Shown piece after piece: positions 27,793 through 38,211 of a DNA stretch of 64,000 nucleotides. The position numbers and the translations under genes are program-made. Each line of letters begins with the position of its first letter. Within the stretch, counting starts at the first letter, position 1. The notes beneath the pieces were generated by a model. The model was not told where the DNA came from. It did no database searches and worked only from the letters and a program-made list of their open reading frames with translations. Location: contig NZ_JALCLM010000001.1 of NCBI RefSeq assembly GCF_022647885.1, positions 1,488,001 to 1,552,000 on the forward strand, in the 5' to 3' direction. Origin of the DNA: Bifidobacterium sp. GTDB lineage: Bacteria > Actinomycetota > Actinomycetes > Actinomycetales > Bifidobacteriaceae.

Positions 27793-29034
27793 TCAGTTTT
27801 CCTCCAAAACGTGTTGCATATCCTCTGACTCTCCCTTGGCGAGTCTGCGATCGATTGTGCTCATCAAATGACCAGAAATCGAGGGGATGCCAATTTCTTC
27901 AATCAACTCTCCGAAGAAACCTCTAACTACTAGCTTGCGTGCCTCGGTAGAGGTAATACCACGAGACTGTAGGTAAAACAGCTCCTCGTCATCAAAGCGA
28001 CCAACCGAGCTTGCATGTCCAGCACCGATAATGTTGCCATTCTCAATTTCAAGATTTGGCTCAGAATCTGCAACAGCACCTGGTGTTAGCACTAGGTTTC
28101 TATTGAGCTCATATGAGTCGGTCCCTGGAGCAGAAGGCAAAATCATAGCATTACCAACCCACGTCGAATGAGCCCCCTTACCTTCAAGAGCACCCTTATA
28201 TACCACTCGGGATTTGCATTCAGGATGGTTATGTACCACCATCGTGCGATGCTCCATGTGTTCACCAGGATCAACAAAATAGATGCCCAACATGTTGAGA
28301 TCACCTTGTGGTCCGCCAAAATCTTGATCCATACGGAGTCGAATCACATCACCGCTAAGTGTGACCACTGAATGGCGCAGAGATGCTTCTTTGCCAACGT
28401 GGATACGTTGATTGCCGACATGTTTGGAGTCGTGTGTCCATTCCTGCACGAATGTGGTGCTCACATGAGATTGCTCACCAGTAGTGATTTCTACACCTTC
28501 TGCGAGTTTGGCTTGCCCTTGATGCTCAACCACAACATCAGCATGAACTCGATCAGCGACTGCGATCACCAAATGCAGCGCGTCAAGCTCAAGTCCACCG
28601 CCTGTTACCGTCACCAACACTGGCGATTGAGTGTCTTTACGAACATCAATCACCACTGCTTCTTGTGCGCTAGCCCATTCGACTGATGACACACGATCGT
28701 TAGGCATAGAAATAGTGCCACTCGGAGCTGTGTCTTTAGACACTCGACTCACGCGAACCACGGAATCATCAAGTGGTGTTCCATCAATAGAACTCACTGC
28801 TACTGAGGTCTTACCTGACGGTTCAAATACCTGAAAGAATTCCTGGATACGATCAACCGGCGTAAAACGCCAATCATTCTGTCTGCGCGTAGGAATCTTG
28901 TAAGTGTCTGGTGAGAACGAACGAGGTGATCTATCTGCACTCGACGGCATCAACGCTGGAATGGCGTAGGGATCGTGAGGATTTGCCTGTGGCATCGTCA
29001 CTTCATGTTCTGTAATACGTTCCGATTCACTCAT
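27793..29034 (-). CDS. sufD: Fe-S cluster assembly protein SufD
   Basis: Scaffold partner of SufB, 413 aa, with the right-handed beta-helix core typical of the SUF family (about 130-370), including GMGFHSxxx-like ITSTEARKLVVRGFFGE near the end and HNHPECKSRVVYKG in the core. The ATG overlaps the sufB stop by one base. It shares the C-terminal EAR..VRGFF element with SufB. Confidence 0.94.
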   Translation of the reverse strand: MSESERITEHEVTMPQANPHDPYAIPALMPSSADRSPRSFSPDTYKIPTRRQNDWRFTPVDRIQEFFQVFEPSGKTSVAVSSIDGTPLDDSVVRVSRVSKDTAPSGTISMPNDRVSSVEWASAQEAVVIDVRKDTQSPVLVTVTGGGLELDALHLVIAVADRVHADVVVEHQGQAKLAEGVEITTGEQSHVSTTFVQEWTHDSKHVGNQRIHVGKEASLRHSVVTLSGDVIRLRMDQDFGGPQGDLNMLGIYFVDPGEHMEHRTMVVHNHPECKSRVVYKGALEGKGAHSTWVGNAMILPSAPGTDSYELNRNLVLTPGAVADSEPNLEIENGNIIGAGHASSVGRFDDEELFYLQSRGITSTEARKLVVRGFFGELIEEIGIPSISGHLMSTIDRRLAKGESEDMQHVLEEN

Positions 29035-30488
29035 CAGCCTACCGACCCCTCCATCTGCAATTCCACCAAACGGTTCAGCTCAAGTGCATATTCCATTGGC
29101 AACTGACGCGAAATTGGCTCAACAAATCCGCGAACAATCATTGCCATGGCTTCCTTCTCTTCAAGACCTCTACTCATAAGATAGAAGAGTTGATCTTCGG
29201 AAACCTTGGAAACAGTGGCCTCATGCGCCATAGAAACGTCATCTTCGCGTACATCAACATGCGGATATGTATCTGAACGTGAATATTCATCGACCAATAG
29301 TGCATCGCAGACCACAGAGGAGCTCGAACCTTCAGCGCCTTTGAGTATCTTTACCAAACCACGATACGCAGATCGACCACCACCTCGAGAAATTGATTTA
29401 GCTACGATAGTCGAACTGGTATGAGGCGCCAAATGAATCATCTTGGCTCCAGTATCTTGATACTGCCCTTGCCCTGCGAAACCAAGAGACATCGTCTCAC
29501 CCTTGGCATATGGCTCCGCAAGGATACAAGCCGGATACTTCATCGTGGCCTTAGAACCGATATTGCCGTCAACCCATTCCATCGTGCCGCCCTCACGGAC
29601 GTACGCACGTTGCGTTACCAGGTTGTAGACGTTATTAGACCAATTCTGCACCGTAGTGTATCGCACTCGAGCATGTGGCTCTACAAAGATTTCTACAATG
29701 GCTGCGTGCAAAGAATCTGTAGAATAAATCGGCGCTGTGCAACCCTCAACATAGTGCACGTATGAACCCTCATCGGCAATTATGAGAGTTCGTTCGAACT
29801 GACCCATATTTGGGGTGTTGATACGGAAGTAAGCCTGTAGCGGGATATCGACATGAACTCCCTTGGGCACATAGACGAATGATCCACCTGACCATGCTGC
29901 AGTATTGAGAGCACCAAATTTATTGTCATCTGGTGGAATCACCTTACCGAAGTATTTTTTAACGAGTTCAGGGCATTCCTTGACAGCCGTATCGGTGTCG
30001 AGGAAGATCACTCCCTGTTCCTTCAAGTCTTCGCGAATCGAGTTATAAATAACTTCAGATTCATATTGTGCTGCCACACCAGACACTAGACGATTCTTCT
30101 CAGCCTCTGGGATTCCCAGCCTGTCATACGTGTTGCGGATATCGTCAGGCAGCTCTTCCCAAGTTTTAGCCTGTTTATCCAGAGGCTTCACATAATACTT
30201 AAAATCATTAGCATCGAAGCCGCTGAGATCAACGCCCCAATCAGGCATGGGCTTGTCAAGAAATGACTGGTAGCCCTGAAGTCGAATGTCAAGCATCCAT
30301 TCAGGCTCACCTTTATCTGCGGATATTGCCCGGACTACATCCTCGCTGATACCTTTTTTAGCTGCTTCGCCTGCGCTATCGGTATCATGCCAGCCATAAC
30401 CATACTCACCAAATTCAGCAATGAGTTGGTCATCCTGCTTTATCTTGTCTTCATTTACGTGTGCGCGGTCAGCAACGTACTGACTCAT
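29034..30488 (-). CDS. sufB: Fe-S cluster assembly protein SufB
   Basis: Main scaffold on which the cluster is built, 484 aa from the ATG at 30488. The core shows YVPKGVHVDIPLQAYFRI, HYVEGCTAPIYSTDSLH and the C-terminal YLMSRGLEEKEAMAMIVRGF. The frame is open 33 codons upstream (to 30587), but that part is unlike the family and the ATG at 30488 has a GGAC..GGAG stretch before it. First gene of the sufB-D-C-S-U-T operon; no SufR-type repressor gene precedes it. Confidence 0.95.
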   Translation of the reverse strand: MSQYVADRAHVNEDKIKQDDQLIAEFGEYGYGWHDTDSAGEAAKKGISEDVVRAISADKGEPEWMLDIRLQGYQSFLDKPMPDWGVDLSGFDANDFKYYVKPLDKQAKTWEELPDDIRNTYDRLGIPEAEKNRLVSGVAAQYESEVIYNSIREDLKEQGVIFLDTDTAVKECPELVKKYFGKVIPPDDNKFGALNTAAWSGGSFVYVPKGVHVDIPLQAYFRINTPNMGQFERTLIIADEGSYVHYVEGCTAPIYSTDSLHAAIVEIFVEPHARVRYTTVQNWSNNVYNLVTQRAYVREGGTMEWVDGNIGSKATMKYPACILAEPYAKGETMSLGFAGQGQYQDTGAKMIHLAPHTSSTIVAKSISRGGGRSAYRGLVKILKGAEGSSSSVVCDALLVDEYSRSDTYPHVDVREDDVSMAHEATVSKVSEDQLFYLMSRGLEEKEAMAMIVRGFVEPISRQLPMEYALELNRLVELQMEGSVG

Positions 30489-30616
30489 CTCCACGTCCTG
30501 TGACGCATCCACGTTCCGTTCAGGATCGGTCAATTCGCGTCCTCCCATTCCTCTGCCGCTCGTACAGTGCCATCTACACCGTGTCAAGACAGCGTTGCCA
30601 GTCTAGTGAAGCATGT

Positions 30617-30677
30617 CATAAAAAGGAACCCCTGAACAGTATGCTTCATGTACAGCGAAAGGTTCTGTTAAGGGGTT
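30617..30677 (-). terminator. terminator of pyrG
   Basis: On the minus strand AACCCCTTAACAG (30677-30665) pairs with CTGTTCAGGGGTT (30639-30627, one mismatch), then CCTTTTTATG follows. The loop is long (about 25 nt). It lies 49 nt after the pyrG stop. Confidence 0.7.
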
Positions 30678-30726
30678 TATGCCGTTATACGGTCTCTTGG
30701 TAATCTCCCGATGAGGTAGAAAACTA

Positions 30727-32382
30727 TCAGCCCTGATTGTGGGCAATCGCAGCTTTCACCAAACCAGCGAACAGAGGATGTGGGCGGGTTGGGCGCGATT
30801 TAAACTCAGGATGCGCCTGTGTACCAACGTAGAATGGATGCACATCTTGAGGGAGTTCAACGAATTCGGTAAGTTCGCCATCAGGGCTGGTTCCTGAAAT
30901 ATGCAGACCGCCTTCATCGAGCTGATCCTTGTACGCTACATTAACTTCGTAACGGTGACGATGACGCTCACTAACCTCAGTATGCCCGTAGAGACCCGCT
31001 ACAACTGAGTTTGGATCTAATACAGCAGGATATGCGCCTAGACGCATGGTGTGCCCCATATCGCCTTTACCTTCAACGATATCTTTCTGCTCTTCCATAG
31101 TTGCAATAACAGGATTCTCACACCCTGGTTCAAACTCTGAAGAATTTGCATCTTCAAGACCAAGTACGTGTCTGGAATACTCGATAACCATGGATTGCAA
31201 ACCTAGGCAAAGTCCCAATGCTGGAATCTTGCGTTCACGAGCCCAACGAAGCGCACCAATTTTGCCTTCAATACCACGAATGCCGAAACCTCCTGGGATG
31301 ACGATGCCGTCCATCTGTGATAGTGCAGCTTCAGCCCCTTCCATGGTTTCACACACATCAGCAGCAACCCACTTCACATTTGCCTTGGCATAGTTAGCAA
31401 AGCCGCCAGCTTTAATCGCTTCTGTAACTGAAAGGTAAGCGTCTGGGAGGTCAATATATTTGCCGACTATAGCGATATTCACCTCATGCTTAGGGTGATG
31501 CACACGCTCGAGCAGATCTTCCCATTCATTCCAATCGACATCGTGGAATGGCAACCCAAGTTCACGCACAACATAGGCGTCAAGACCTTCAGCAAAGAGA
31601 ATCTTCGGCACATCATAGATGCTCGGCGCATCAACGCAGTTAACCACACCCTCTTCATCAACATCACACATTAACGAGATTTTGTCTTTAATGCTGGTGC
31701 TGAGTTCCCTGTCTGATCGCAATACCAAAGCATCTGGGGCAATACCCAGCTGACGCAGCATCATCACCGAGTGCTGAGTAGGCTTCGTTTTCAGCTCATG
31801 CGCTGCAGCAATGTATGGCACTAAAGAAACATGGACAAACATGCAGTTTTCAGGACCGATATCGCGGCGAACTTCGCGTGCAGCTTCAAGGAAGGGTTGT
31901 GATTCAATATCACCTACGGTGCCACCGATTTCAGTGATAATGACATCCACATCATCAGAGGCCTGGGCACGCATGCGACTTTTAATTTCATTAGTGATGT
32001 GCGGAATAACTTGTACACATTCACCGAGATATTCTCCGGCGCGCTCTTTACGTAGCACGCTCTGATAAATCTGTCCGGTAGTTACATTCGCTTTTTGAGA
32101 CAAGAAAACGTCGAGAAAACGCTCATAGTGTCCTATATCTAAATCGGTTTCTGCACCATCTTCTGTAACGTAAACTTCGCCATGCTGGAAGGGATTCATA
32201 GTGCCCGGATCAACGTTGATATAAGGATCTAGCTTCTGTTGAAGCACATGAATACCACGACTGCGAAGCAATCTACCAAGTGATGAGGCAGTCAGTCCTT
32301 TTCCAAGTGATGAGACAACGCCGCCGGTCACAAAAATGTGTTTAGTGATATGTTCTTGAGAGTTTCCATGTTGTCTAGCCAT
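30727..32382 (-). CDS. pyrG: CTP synthase
   Basis: Converts UTP to CTP with glutamine and ATP. The 551 aa comprise the N-terminal amidoligase domain (about 10-280, with [20 protein letters not shown]) and a class I glutamine amidotransferase domain (about 300-545) with nucleophile C in GLCLGLQSM and the His/Glu pair in [14 protein letters not shown]. The downstream neighbour on the same strand is the SUF operon after a terminator; upstream lie repeat copy C and aroQ. Confidence 0.97.
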   Translation of the reverse strand: MARQHGNSQEHITKHIFVTGGVVSSLGKGLTASSLGRLLRSRGIHVLQQKLDPYINVDPGTMNPFQHGEVYVTEDGAETDLDIGHYERFLDVFLSQKANVTTGQIYQSVLRKERAGEYLGECVQVIPHITNEIKSRMRAQASDDVDVIITEIGGTVGDIESQPFLEAAREVRRDIGPENCMFVHVSLVPYIAAAHELKTKPTQHSVMMLRQLGIAPDALVLRSDRELSTSIKDKISLMCDVDEEGVVNCVDAPSIYDVPKILFAEGLDAYVVRELGLPFHDVDWNEWEDLLERVHHPKHEVNIAIVGKYIDLPDAYLSVTEAIKAGGFANYAKANVKWVAADVCETMEGAEAALSQMDGIVIPGGFGIRGIEGKIGALRWARERKIPALGLCLGLQSMVIEYSRHVLGLEDANSSEFEPGCENPVIATMEEQKDIVEGKGDMGHTMRLGAYPAVLDPNSVVAGLYGHTEVSERHRHRYEVNVAYKDQLDEGGLHISGTSPDGELTEFVELPQDVHPFYVGTQAHPEFKSRPTRPHPLFAGLVKAAIAHNQG

Positions 32383-32489
32383 GGGACTTCAGCCTATCAC
32401 TCAAGGGTGACTCAGCGTGTTTCTTGAGTGAATTTCTGAACAATAATTTTTAGGAAGGCAAATTTCAGCTTACATTCCAGATAGCCCTG

Positions 32490-32604
32490 CGTTTGTGTAG
32501 GGATTTGTTGTAAAAAGCTCAACTCCCCATGGGCGAAAAGACTGGAATTCCAACATTATGAGTTTTGAGATATATCAGAAACTCTACAAATCCCTACACA
32601 AACG
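32490..32604. repeat. dispersed TIR element, copy C (115 bp)
   Basis: CGTTTGTGTAGGGATTTG (32490-32507) and its exact complement (32587-32604) form 18-bp perfect terminal inverted repeats. The right half also holds GAGTTT/AAACTC and GATATATC. It starts 12 nt after the aroQ stop and about 107 nt upstream of pyrG, both leftward genes, so it is not confined to convergent gaps. Confidence 0.87.
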
Positions 32605-32616
32605 AAATCAGCCTGA

Positions 32617-33063
32617 TTATTCAACAGCTGCGATGGCTCTGAGGGCAAGATGATAGCCTTCAAAGCCAAAACCAGCGATAGTTCCAGTCGCAACCGGGGA
32701 AATCACCGAGCGACGTCGAAAGGCTTCGCGAGCTGATGGATTGGATATATGCACTTCAATCAACTTCAGCCCCGCATCAGTCACTTGTGATGCAGCATCT
32801 GCAAGACCATAGCTGTAATGGGTAAATGCTGCAGGATTCAACACCACAGCTAAGGACTTATCCACTGCTTCATGCATCCAATGGATAACCTCAGCTTCAT
32901 CGTCACTTTGTCGGACTTCAACCTCGAACCCCAGTTCAGTGCCCCACTGCTCACATAATGTCCGAAGTTTTTCAAGGTTATCGTGGCCATACACCTCAGG
33001 GTCGCGCACACCTAGACGCCCAAGATTAGGCCCATTTACTACCATCACTCGTTGTGAACTCAT
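32617..33063 (-). CDS. aroQ: type II 3-dehydroquinate dehydratase
   Basis: Third step of the shikimate pathway, dehydroquinate to dehydroshikimate; dodecameric cytoplasmic enzyme. The 148 aa show VNGPNLGRLGVRDPEVYG at the N-terminus with the catalytic Tyr, NPAAFTHYSYGLADA, and the HISNPSAREAFRRRS substrate segment. GAGGAG precedes the ATG at 33063; the frame is open 14 codons further up. It follows aroKB in an aroC-aroKB-aroQ operon. Confidence 0.96.
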   Translation of the reverse strand: MSSQRVMVVNGPNLGRLGVRDPEVYGHDNLEKLRTLCEQWGTELGFEVEVRQSDDEAEVIHWMHEAVDKSLAVVLNPAAFTHYSYGLADAASQVTDAGLKLIEVHISNPSAREAFRRRSVISPVATGTIAGFGFEGYHLALRAIAAVE

Positions 33064-33148
33064 AAAAACTCCTCTTGTGCATGCTCTTAGTGTTGCCAGA
33101 ACCATCGAACTATTTTAGCTACCCCAATCCCGTCTTCGTTAAGGAATT

Positions 33149-34837
33149 TCAGGGCTTACGTATGCGGTTAAATGCCTCTCGCACAGCATCATCATCAGGA
33201 TTATCCAAATGAATGGGATGGCCAATATCGTCGAGTACAACAAAACGTAGCGTATTCCCGCGTGCTTTTTTATCACGATGCATCAAGGCAAGCACATCTT
33301 CAAAGTTTGCGCCGTCCCAAGAAGTTCTCAACCCCAAAGAATGCAAGAGGTCACGGTGATATTCAACTACATTCTCGTCAATATATCCAAGCAGATGTGA
33401 TAATTCGGCTGCATATACCATACCTACGGCAACAGCCTGCCCGTGACGCCATGTGAAGTGTTCCAACTGCTCAATGGCATGCCCAAGAGTATGCCCATAG
33501 TTCAAGAATTCACGCATCCCAGATTCTCTGAGATCAACCGACACGTGGCGCGCTTTTACTGTTACGGTGCGTTCGATAAGCTCTGCGATAACCTCACGCA
33601 GCTCATCATTAATGTCGTTTCCTTGGAAATTTCTCAGCTCTGCAGCGTGGTCCTCAAGCAGATCCAGTATGCCTTCATCCATGATGAAGCCAGACTTCGC
33701 CACCTCTCCCAATCCTTCGACGAAGATGTCATTAGGCAGGGTGCCAAGCGTGCGTAAATCAGCGAGCACACCCCGTGGAGTGTGAAAACTACCAACAAGA
33801 TTTTTGCCCTGCGGAGTATTAATGCCGGTTTTCCCACCTGTAGAAGCATCTACCATCGCCAACAATGACGTTGGACAGTTCACATACGAAATACCACGCA
33901 TCCATGTTGCAGCGACGAATCCAGCCAAATCAGTGGCTGCTCCTCCCCCAAGGCCTACTACTGCATCTGAACGCGTAAATCCTTCATGAGCCAGTCTCTC
34001 CCAAATGCCGTTCGCAACCGTGATAGTCTTACCAGCTTCAGCATCCGGTATTACCAAATCCAACACTTGGTAACCAGCGGAACGCATCAATGCGCGAGCA
34101 TGATCACTGTGACGCTGCACAGTGCTTGTGTGGATCAATGCCACCCGCACCGTGTCGCTACCGAGAACCTCACGTAAACCTTCCATACAGCCTTCACCAA
34201 TGAAAACGCTGTATGGATTGACACCGCCGACAGACACTCTACGTTCTCGCAGTGCACTGACCAACTTCTGCGCCGCAACTGAAGGGGGCGCTCCGTGAGT
34301 TCTAATGACTCTTGTAGAAAGAGATTCAAACACCGGCCTGCGCTCGCGATACAAACGCATCCAACGAGCATGTGCATCTCCAGCAAGAAGTGGTCTGTTG
34401 CCACTTCTACTGGCGCGCTCCATCATTTCTTCAGGATCAGCATCGAGGTAGACCACCATGCCTCCTTCAGCCGTGTACTGTTCCAGAGCTTGACGTGTAC
34501 GAAGAGTCATTGGTGCGCCGCCGCCTAATGCCAATACACCAGTGAAGTTTTCTAGCTCGTCGAGTATTAATTCACACTCAAGTCTGCGAAACTCACTTTC
34601 CCCATCCTGCTCAAAAATCTCTGGGATACGTCGGTCTTGTTGCCGCTCCAACGCTACGTCAGAATCTCTAAATGGAATGGAAAGTAGCGATGATGCCTCT
34701 TTGCCAACACGAGTCTTGCCAGCCCCAGGCATACCAATTAATACGGCCCTAGGGCCGTTATATCTTGGAGATTGTTTACCTTCTGTCGCATTATATTGAG
34801 AAGATGATGATTGCTGAACTTCGCTGAAATTTTCCAT
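33149..34837 (-). CDS. aroKB: bifunctional shikimate kinase / 3-dehydroquinate synthase
   Basis: One 562-aa chain joins two shikimate enzymes. The N-terminal shikimate kinase (about 30-195) has Walker A GMPGAGKT (35-42), the shikimate-binding FRDSDVALE and LALGGGAP. The C-terminal 3-dehydroquinate synthase (about 205-562) has the NAD-binding [38 protein letters not shown] and the zinc ligands near [17 protein letters not shown] and [18 protein letters not shown] precedes the ATG at 34837, seven bases after the aroC stop. The fusion occurs in bifidobacteria. Confidence 0.96.
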   Translation of the reverse strand: MENFSEVQQSSSSQYNATEGKQSPRYNGPRAVLIGMPGAGKTRVGKEASSLLSIPFRDSDVALERQQDRRIPEIFEQDGESEFRRLECELILDELENFTGVLALGGGAPMTLRTRQALEQYTAEGGMVVYLDADPEEMMERASRSGNRPLLAGDAHARWMRLYRERRPVFESLSTRVIRTHGAPPSVAAQKLVSALRERRVSVGGVNPYSVFIGEGCMEGLREVLGSDTVRVALIHTSTVQRHSDHARALMRSAGYQVLDLVIPDAEAGKTITVANGIWERLAHEGFTRSDAVVGLGGGAATDLAGFVAATWMRGISYVNCPTSLLAMVDASTGGKTGINTPQGKNLVGSFHTPRGVLADLRTLGTLPNDIFVEGLGEVAKSGFIMDEGILDLLEDHAAELRNFQGNDINDELREVIAELIERTVTVKARHVSVDLRESGMREFLNYGHTLGHAIEQLEHFTWRHGQAVAVGMVYAAELSHLLGYIDENVVEYHRDLLHSLGLRTSWDGANFEDVLALMHRDKKARGNTLRFVVLDDIGHPIHLDNPDDDAVREAFNRIRKP

Positions 34838-34844
34838 CTCGCTC

Positions 34845-36038
34845 CTAGCGCAAATGCTCAGGCCAAGAAGCCACGTATTGCTGAGCATTTCTTGAGGTTT
34901 CCTCTATGCTGTCTCCACCGAATTTCTCTATCACAAACGATGCCAGCGTTAAACGCATCATAGCTTCAGCTACAACTCCGGCAGCAGGCACTGCAGTAAT
35001 GTCTGAACGTTGATGAATTGCTGTTGCAGCTTCACCGGTCAGTACATCAACGGTTTTTAATGCTCGTGGAACAGATGAAATTGGCTTCATAGCCGCACGC
35101 ACGCGAATTGCTTCGCCATTAGACATACCACCTTCAATTCCACCTGCACGGTTGGTTTGCCTAGCAATATGGCCCTCAGCATCGGGGACGATCTCGTCAT
35201 GGGCCTGCGAACCAGGACGTTGAGCCTCTAAGAACCCGTCGCCAATTTCTACACCCTTGATAGCTTGAATTCCCATAAATGCTGATGCCAATGCGGCATC
35301 GAGACGACGATCCGATTCAACATAGGTTCCCAAACCTGCTGGAACACCATAGGCAATCACTTCAATAACTCCACCAAGCGTATCCCCCGCCTTTTGAGCT
35401 TCATCGATACGCTCAATCATGCGCTGTTCGGCTTCAGGATCAAGTGAACGTACCGGAGATGCGTCAAGACGCTGTACATCCTCGGGCGTAGGTAACACAT
35501 AGTCTTCCGAGGCACCTACACCGCCAATTGAGAGCACATGTGAAATCACACGGATGCCGGCAACCTGCTCAAGAAAATGACCTGCTATTTCGCCTAAAGC
35601 TACACGGGATGCCGTTTCGCGTGCACTAGACCGTTCAAGCACTGGTCTGGAATCCAAAAATCCATATTTCCGCATGCCGGTGAGATCTGCATGCCCTGGC
35701 CGAGGTCTGCTCAACGGAGCATTACGGCCGGTTGTGGGCAGCTCAACTCCCTCAGGAAGTGGATCAGCACTCATGACCTGGACCCATTTAGGCCATTCAG
35801 TATTGCCTATTTCAATAGATACAGGAGAACCCAAGGTCTTACCGTGTCGGACTCCGGTTAGCAAGCGTACTTTGTCTTTTTCAAACTTCATTCTTGCACC
35901 ACGGCCATGCCCAAGTCTGCGTCGTGCTAAAGCCTCAGCAATGTCTTCCGTGGTAATTTCTATGCCCGAAGGCAGACCTTCAATCATTGCCACAAGAGCC
36001 TCACCGTGGGATTCCCCTGCCGTCTGCCAGCGCAACAT
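34845..36038 (-). CDS. aroC: chorismate synthase
   Basis: Last step of the shikimate pathway, EPSP to chorismate, requiring reduced FMN. The 397 aa start [23 protein letters not shown], with the catalytic His in [31 protein letters not shown] and the [13 protein letters not shown] end segment. GAAGGAGATAGT precedes the ATG. First gene of aroC-aroKB-aroQ; its 5' end overlaps the leader of the divergent prepilin peptidase gene. Confidence 0.97.
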   Translation of the reverse strand: MLRWQTAGESHGEALVAMIEGLPSGIEITTEDIAEALARRRLGHGRGARMKFEKDKVRLLTGVRHGKTLGSPVSIEIGNTEWPKWVQVMSADPLPEGVELPTTGRNAPLSRPRPGHADLTGMRKYGFLDSRPVLERSSARETASRVALGEIAGHFLEQVAGIRVISHVLSIGGVGASEDYVLPTPEDVQRLDASPVRSLDPEAEQRMIERIDEAQKAGDTLGGVIEVIAYGVPAGLGTYVESDRRLDAALASAFMGIQAIKGVEIGDGFLEAQRPGSQAHDEIVPDAEGHIARQTNRAGGIEGGMSNGEAIRVRAAMKPISSVPRALKTVDVLTGEAATAIHQRSDITAVPAAGVVAEAMMRLTLASFVIEKFGGDSIEETSRNAQQYVASWPEHLR

Positions 36039-36062
36039 ACTATCTCCTTCAATGCCAATTTG

Positions 36063-36554
36063 ATGTCCAAGTGCAACTTCGGTATATCTTACGTAATGCC
36101 CTACATCTTATTGTTGCCGAGTCTCATATGCGCTGTGGCTTTGTCCATAGAAGACATCAACAGCCGACGCATCCCCAGGCTATGGGTCATCTTAGGAGCT
36201 ACTGTACAACTCTTAGTATTCATCTGCTGGACTTTGATTAATGGCAATCTAAGTAGCTTGGTAGTTTGCGTGTTACTAGCATTTGGCAGCACTGCAATTC
36301 AATTTCTCGTGTTGCTCATCAAACCAGGAATTATTGGCTTTGGCGATGTAACATGCACTTTCGTTGTGGCGCTGGCTGTTGCTTGGTTAGGTGTGACAAC
36401 GACGTTGATTTGGTGGTGCTTGATGGGAATCTTGGGAGTGATAGGCATCGCCGTTTTTGCACGCAGAAACGGCTCAATAGCCTTTGCGCCAGTCATCACT
36501 ATCGCCATGATATTGGCAATAATGGCTGATGCCATGTCACCCTTACTTGTGTGA
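36063..36554 (+). CDS. minimal A24-family prepilin peptidase-like membrane protein
   Basis: Aspartic membrane protease fold of about 163 aa with five to six hydrophobic segments. The two catalytic aspartates of prepilin peptidases are visible in EDINSRRIP and GFGDVT. The N-terminal methylase domain of PilD is missing, as in TadV/FlaK-type enzymes. The ATG at 36063 is one option; 36096 (MPYILLL) is another, and neither has a clear ribosome site. It is opposite in direction to its neighbours, and its 3' end overlaps that of mltG by 12 nt. It would process prepilins encoded elsewhere. Confidence 0.75.
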   Translation: MSKCNFGISYVMPYILLLPSLICAVALSIEDINSRRIPRLWVILGATVQLLVFICWTLINGNLSSLVVCVLLAFGSTAIQFLVLLIKPGIIGFGDVTCTFVVALAVAWLGVTTTLIWWCLMGILGVIGIAVFARRNGSIAFAPVITIAMILAIMADAMSPLLV

Positions 36555-37733
36555 AGACTCCCACTGCTTGTATTCCTTCACATAGGTATCAAATTCACTG
36601 ACATCTGCAGTAAATTTTGTTTCACCAGTTTCAAGGTTGACAGTAACGAAATATAACCAATTACCATTTTCTGGGCTTAGCGCCGCTTTGATGGCATTAT
36701 CTCCGGGATTACTAATCGGTGTTGGTGGTAGACCTGTGTGGACTCGAGTGTTGTATAAGTTCGATGTGTCACTGAGCTGCGCGTTAGTGAGATCTGAGGC
36801 CGACACATTCGCACCGTAAGCCACGGTCGTATCCATTCCCAGAGTCATACCCTTAGCCAAACGGTTATCAATCACCCTGGTGACCTTGCTGTAATACTGC
36901 TGCTGATTAACTTCAGCCTCTGCTATTGAAGCTATGTTGAGAATGCGTTCTCTATCAGCGCCCGTGGGGACATTCAGCTCATTGAGCTTAGCTATTCGCT
37001 GGTCGACCAAATTCTTGAGAATATCCGAGGCTGAGCCTTTTCCTTTGACATTATATGAACCAGGTTCAAGCCAACCTTCAAAACTGCCATTCGCCTCGCT
37101 CGGTAATATACCGGTGCCTTTAGCCTTGATTACGTCATCAAATGCCGATTTTTTAATACCTGAGAGCGTTGCGGCTTTGGTAATTACATCCTCAACTTTG
37201 TCACCAGACCTAACCTCTAAGAATCCTCCTGCTTTGCTTGAATCAGTAAGGATCTCGACAACATCAGATGCCTGCATATGGAGTTTGAGTTCGAAAACCC
37301 CAGGAAACAACTGATCCTGTACACCTGCAGCCGCCACTGCTTGGGTGAACGCGGCAGCTGATTTCACTATGTCAGCTTTTACAAGATTCTCTGCGATTTT
37401 GTCTGCACTTTGTCCTGTTTCAACAGTGAAGTCTGTTTCTGAACCGCCAGAACCCGTGTAATCTTCAGCAACTGATTTCGTAGCAGTAACCATTGAACTG
37501 ATGCCAGAAAGTTTGCTCGTCAGAAACCAACCACCACCGCCAACTAAAACCACAACCAAAAGAATGACTAAGCCTACAACATATTTTTTGCGATGCACCG
37601 AGACACGTTTGCGGCGCATATCACGTCGTGATTTAGGTGGACGTGGAGGCGCAGAGGACTCTATAGGTTTGCCCTGCTCATCCACTAAGTGGGAGGCGTC
37701 GGTGAAAAAGTCATTAAGATCTTGATCCACCAC
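36543..37733 (-). CDS. mltG: endolytic peptidoglycan transglycosylase MltG
   Basis: Membrane-anchored lytic transglycosylase (YceG) that cuts nascent glycan strands. The 396 aa contain a basic cytoplasmic N-terminus, one transmembrane helix (about 50-72), a LysM-like region, and the catalytic domain with the glutamate in NIASIAEAEVN and the ending TGLPPTPISNPG. It is one base after the ruvX stop in the alaS-ruvX-mltG operon. Confidence 0.94.
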   Translation of the reverse strand: MVDQDLNDFFTDASHLVDEQGKPIESSAPPRPPKSRRDMRRKRVSVHRKKYVVGLVILLVVVLVGGGGWFLTSKLSGISSMVTATKSVAEDYTGSGGSETDFTVETGQSADKIAENLVKADIVKSAAAFTQAVAAAGVQDQLFPGVFELKLHMQASDVVEILTDSSKAGGFLEVRSGDKVEDVITKAATLSGIKKSAFDDVIKAKGTGILPSEANGSFEGWLEPGSYNVKGKGSASDILKNLVDQRIAKLNELNVPTGADRERILNIASIAEAEVNQQQYYSKVTRVIDNRLAKGMTLGMDTTVAYGANVSASDLTNAQLSDTSNLYNTRVHTGLPPTPISNPGDNAIKAALSPENGNWLYFVTVNLETGETKFTADVSEFDTYVKEYKQWESSHK

Positions 37734-38204
37734 TTACTCCTTTATTGTTCTTCGACTATCAAGCGCAGATTGCAACAGCACGACTGCGGACTGTTGATCC
37801 ACAAATGGTCGGTGTTCTCGACCAGAGACCTTTGCATCGCGCAGTTGTCTGTGGGCACTCACCGTTGTCAATCGTTCATCCAGCAGCTGTATTTGGGGGA
37901 TGCTGCTGAGATTAAGCGAACCTTCATTCATCAGTGCAGACATACGGTTCTTCAAAGCGTTAACCCATCGGCTTGCTTTTCTCCCGCTTCGTCCACTTGT
38001 ACCATCGAGCAACAGCGGTAGCCCGACTACGACCTTACCAACAGATTCTTGCTCAATGATGTCAATCACTGATTCAAGTGCCAAAAAGCTATCTCCTTGC
38101 ACGACTACATTGCCTGCAGGATGAGCGAAAGTCAACTCGGGGTCGGACAAAGCAAGTCCGACCCGAGCATCTCCGAGATCTACACCTAACCAGGGAGCAG
38201 ACAT
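37734..38204 (-). CDS. ruvX: YqgF/RuvX family ribonuclease H-fold nuclease
   Basis: Putative Holliday junction resolvase, or pre-16S rRNA nuclease, with an RNase H fold. The 156 aa start MSAPWLGVDLGDARVGLAL, holding the first catalytic Asp; VVGLPLLLDGTSG and LLDERLTTVSA follow. The ATG at 38204 is eight bases after the alaS stop; the frame is open 74 codons upstream into alaS without similarity. Confidence 0.93.
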   Translation of the reverse strand: MSAPWLGVDLGDARVGLALSDPELTFAHPAGNVVVQGDSFLALESVIDIIEQESVGKVVVGLPLLLDGTSGRSGRKASRWVNALKNRMSALMNEGSLNLSSIPQIQLLDERLTTVSAHRQLRDAKVSGREHRPFVDQQSAVVLLQSALDSRRTIKE

Positions 38205-38211
38205 ATAGTCT

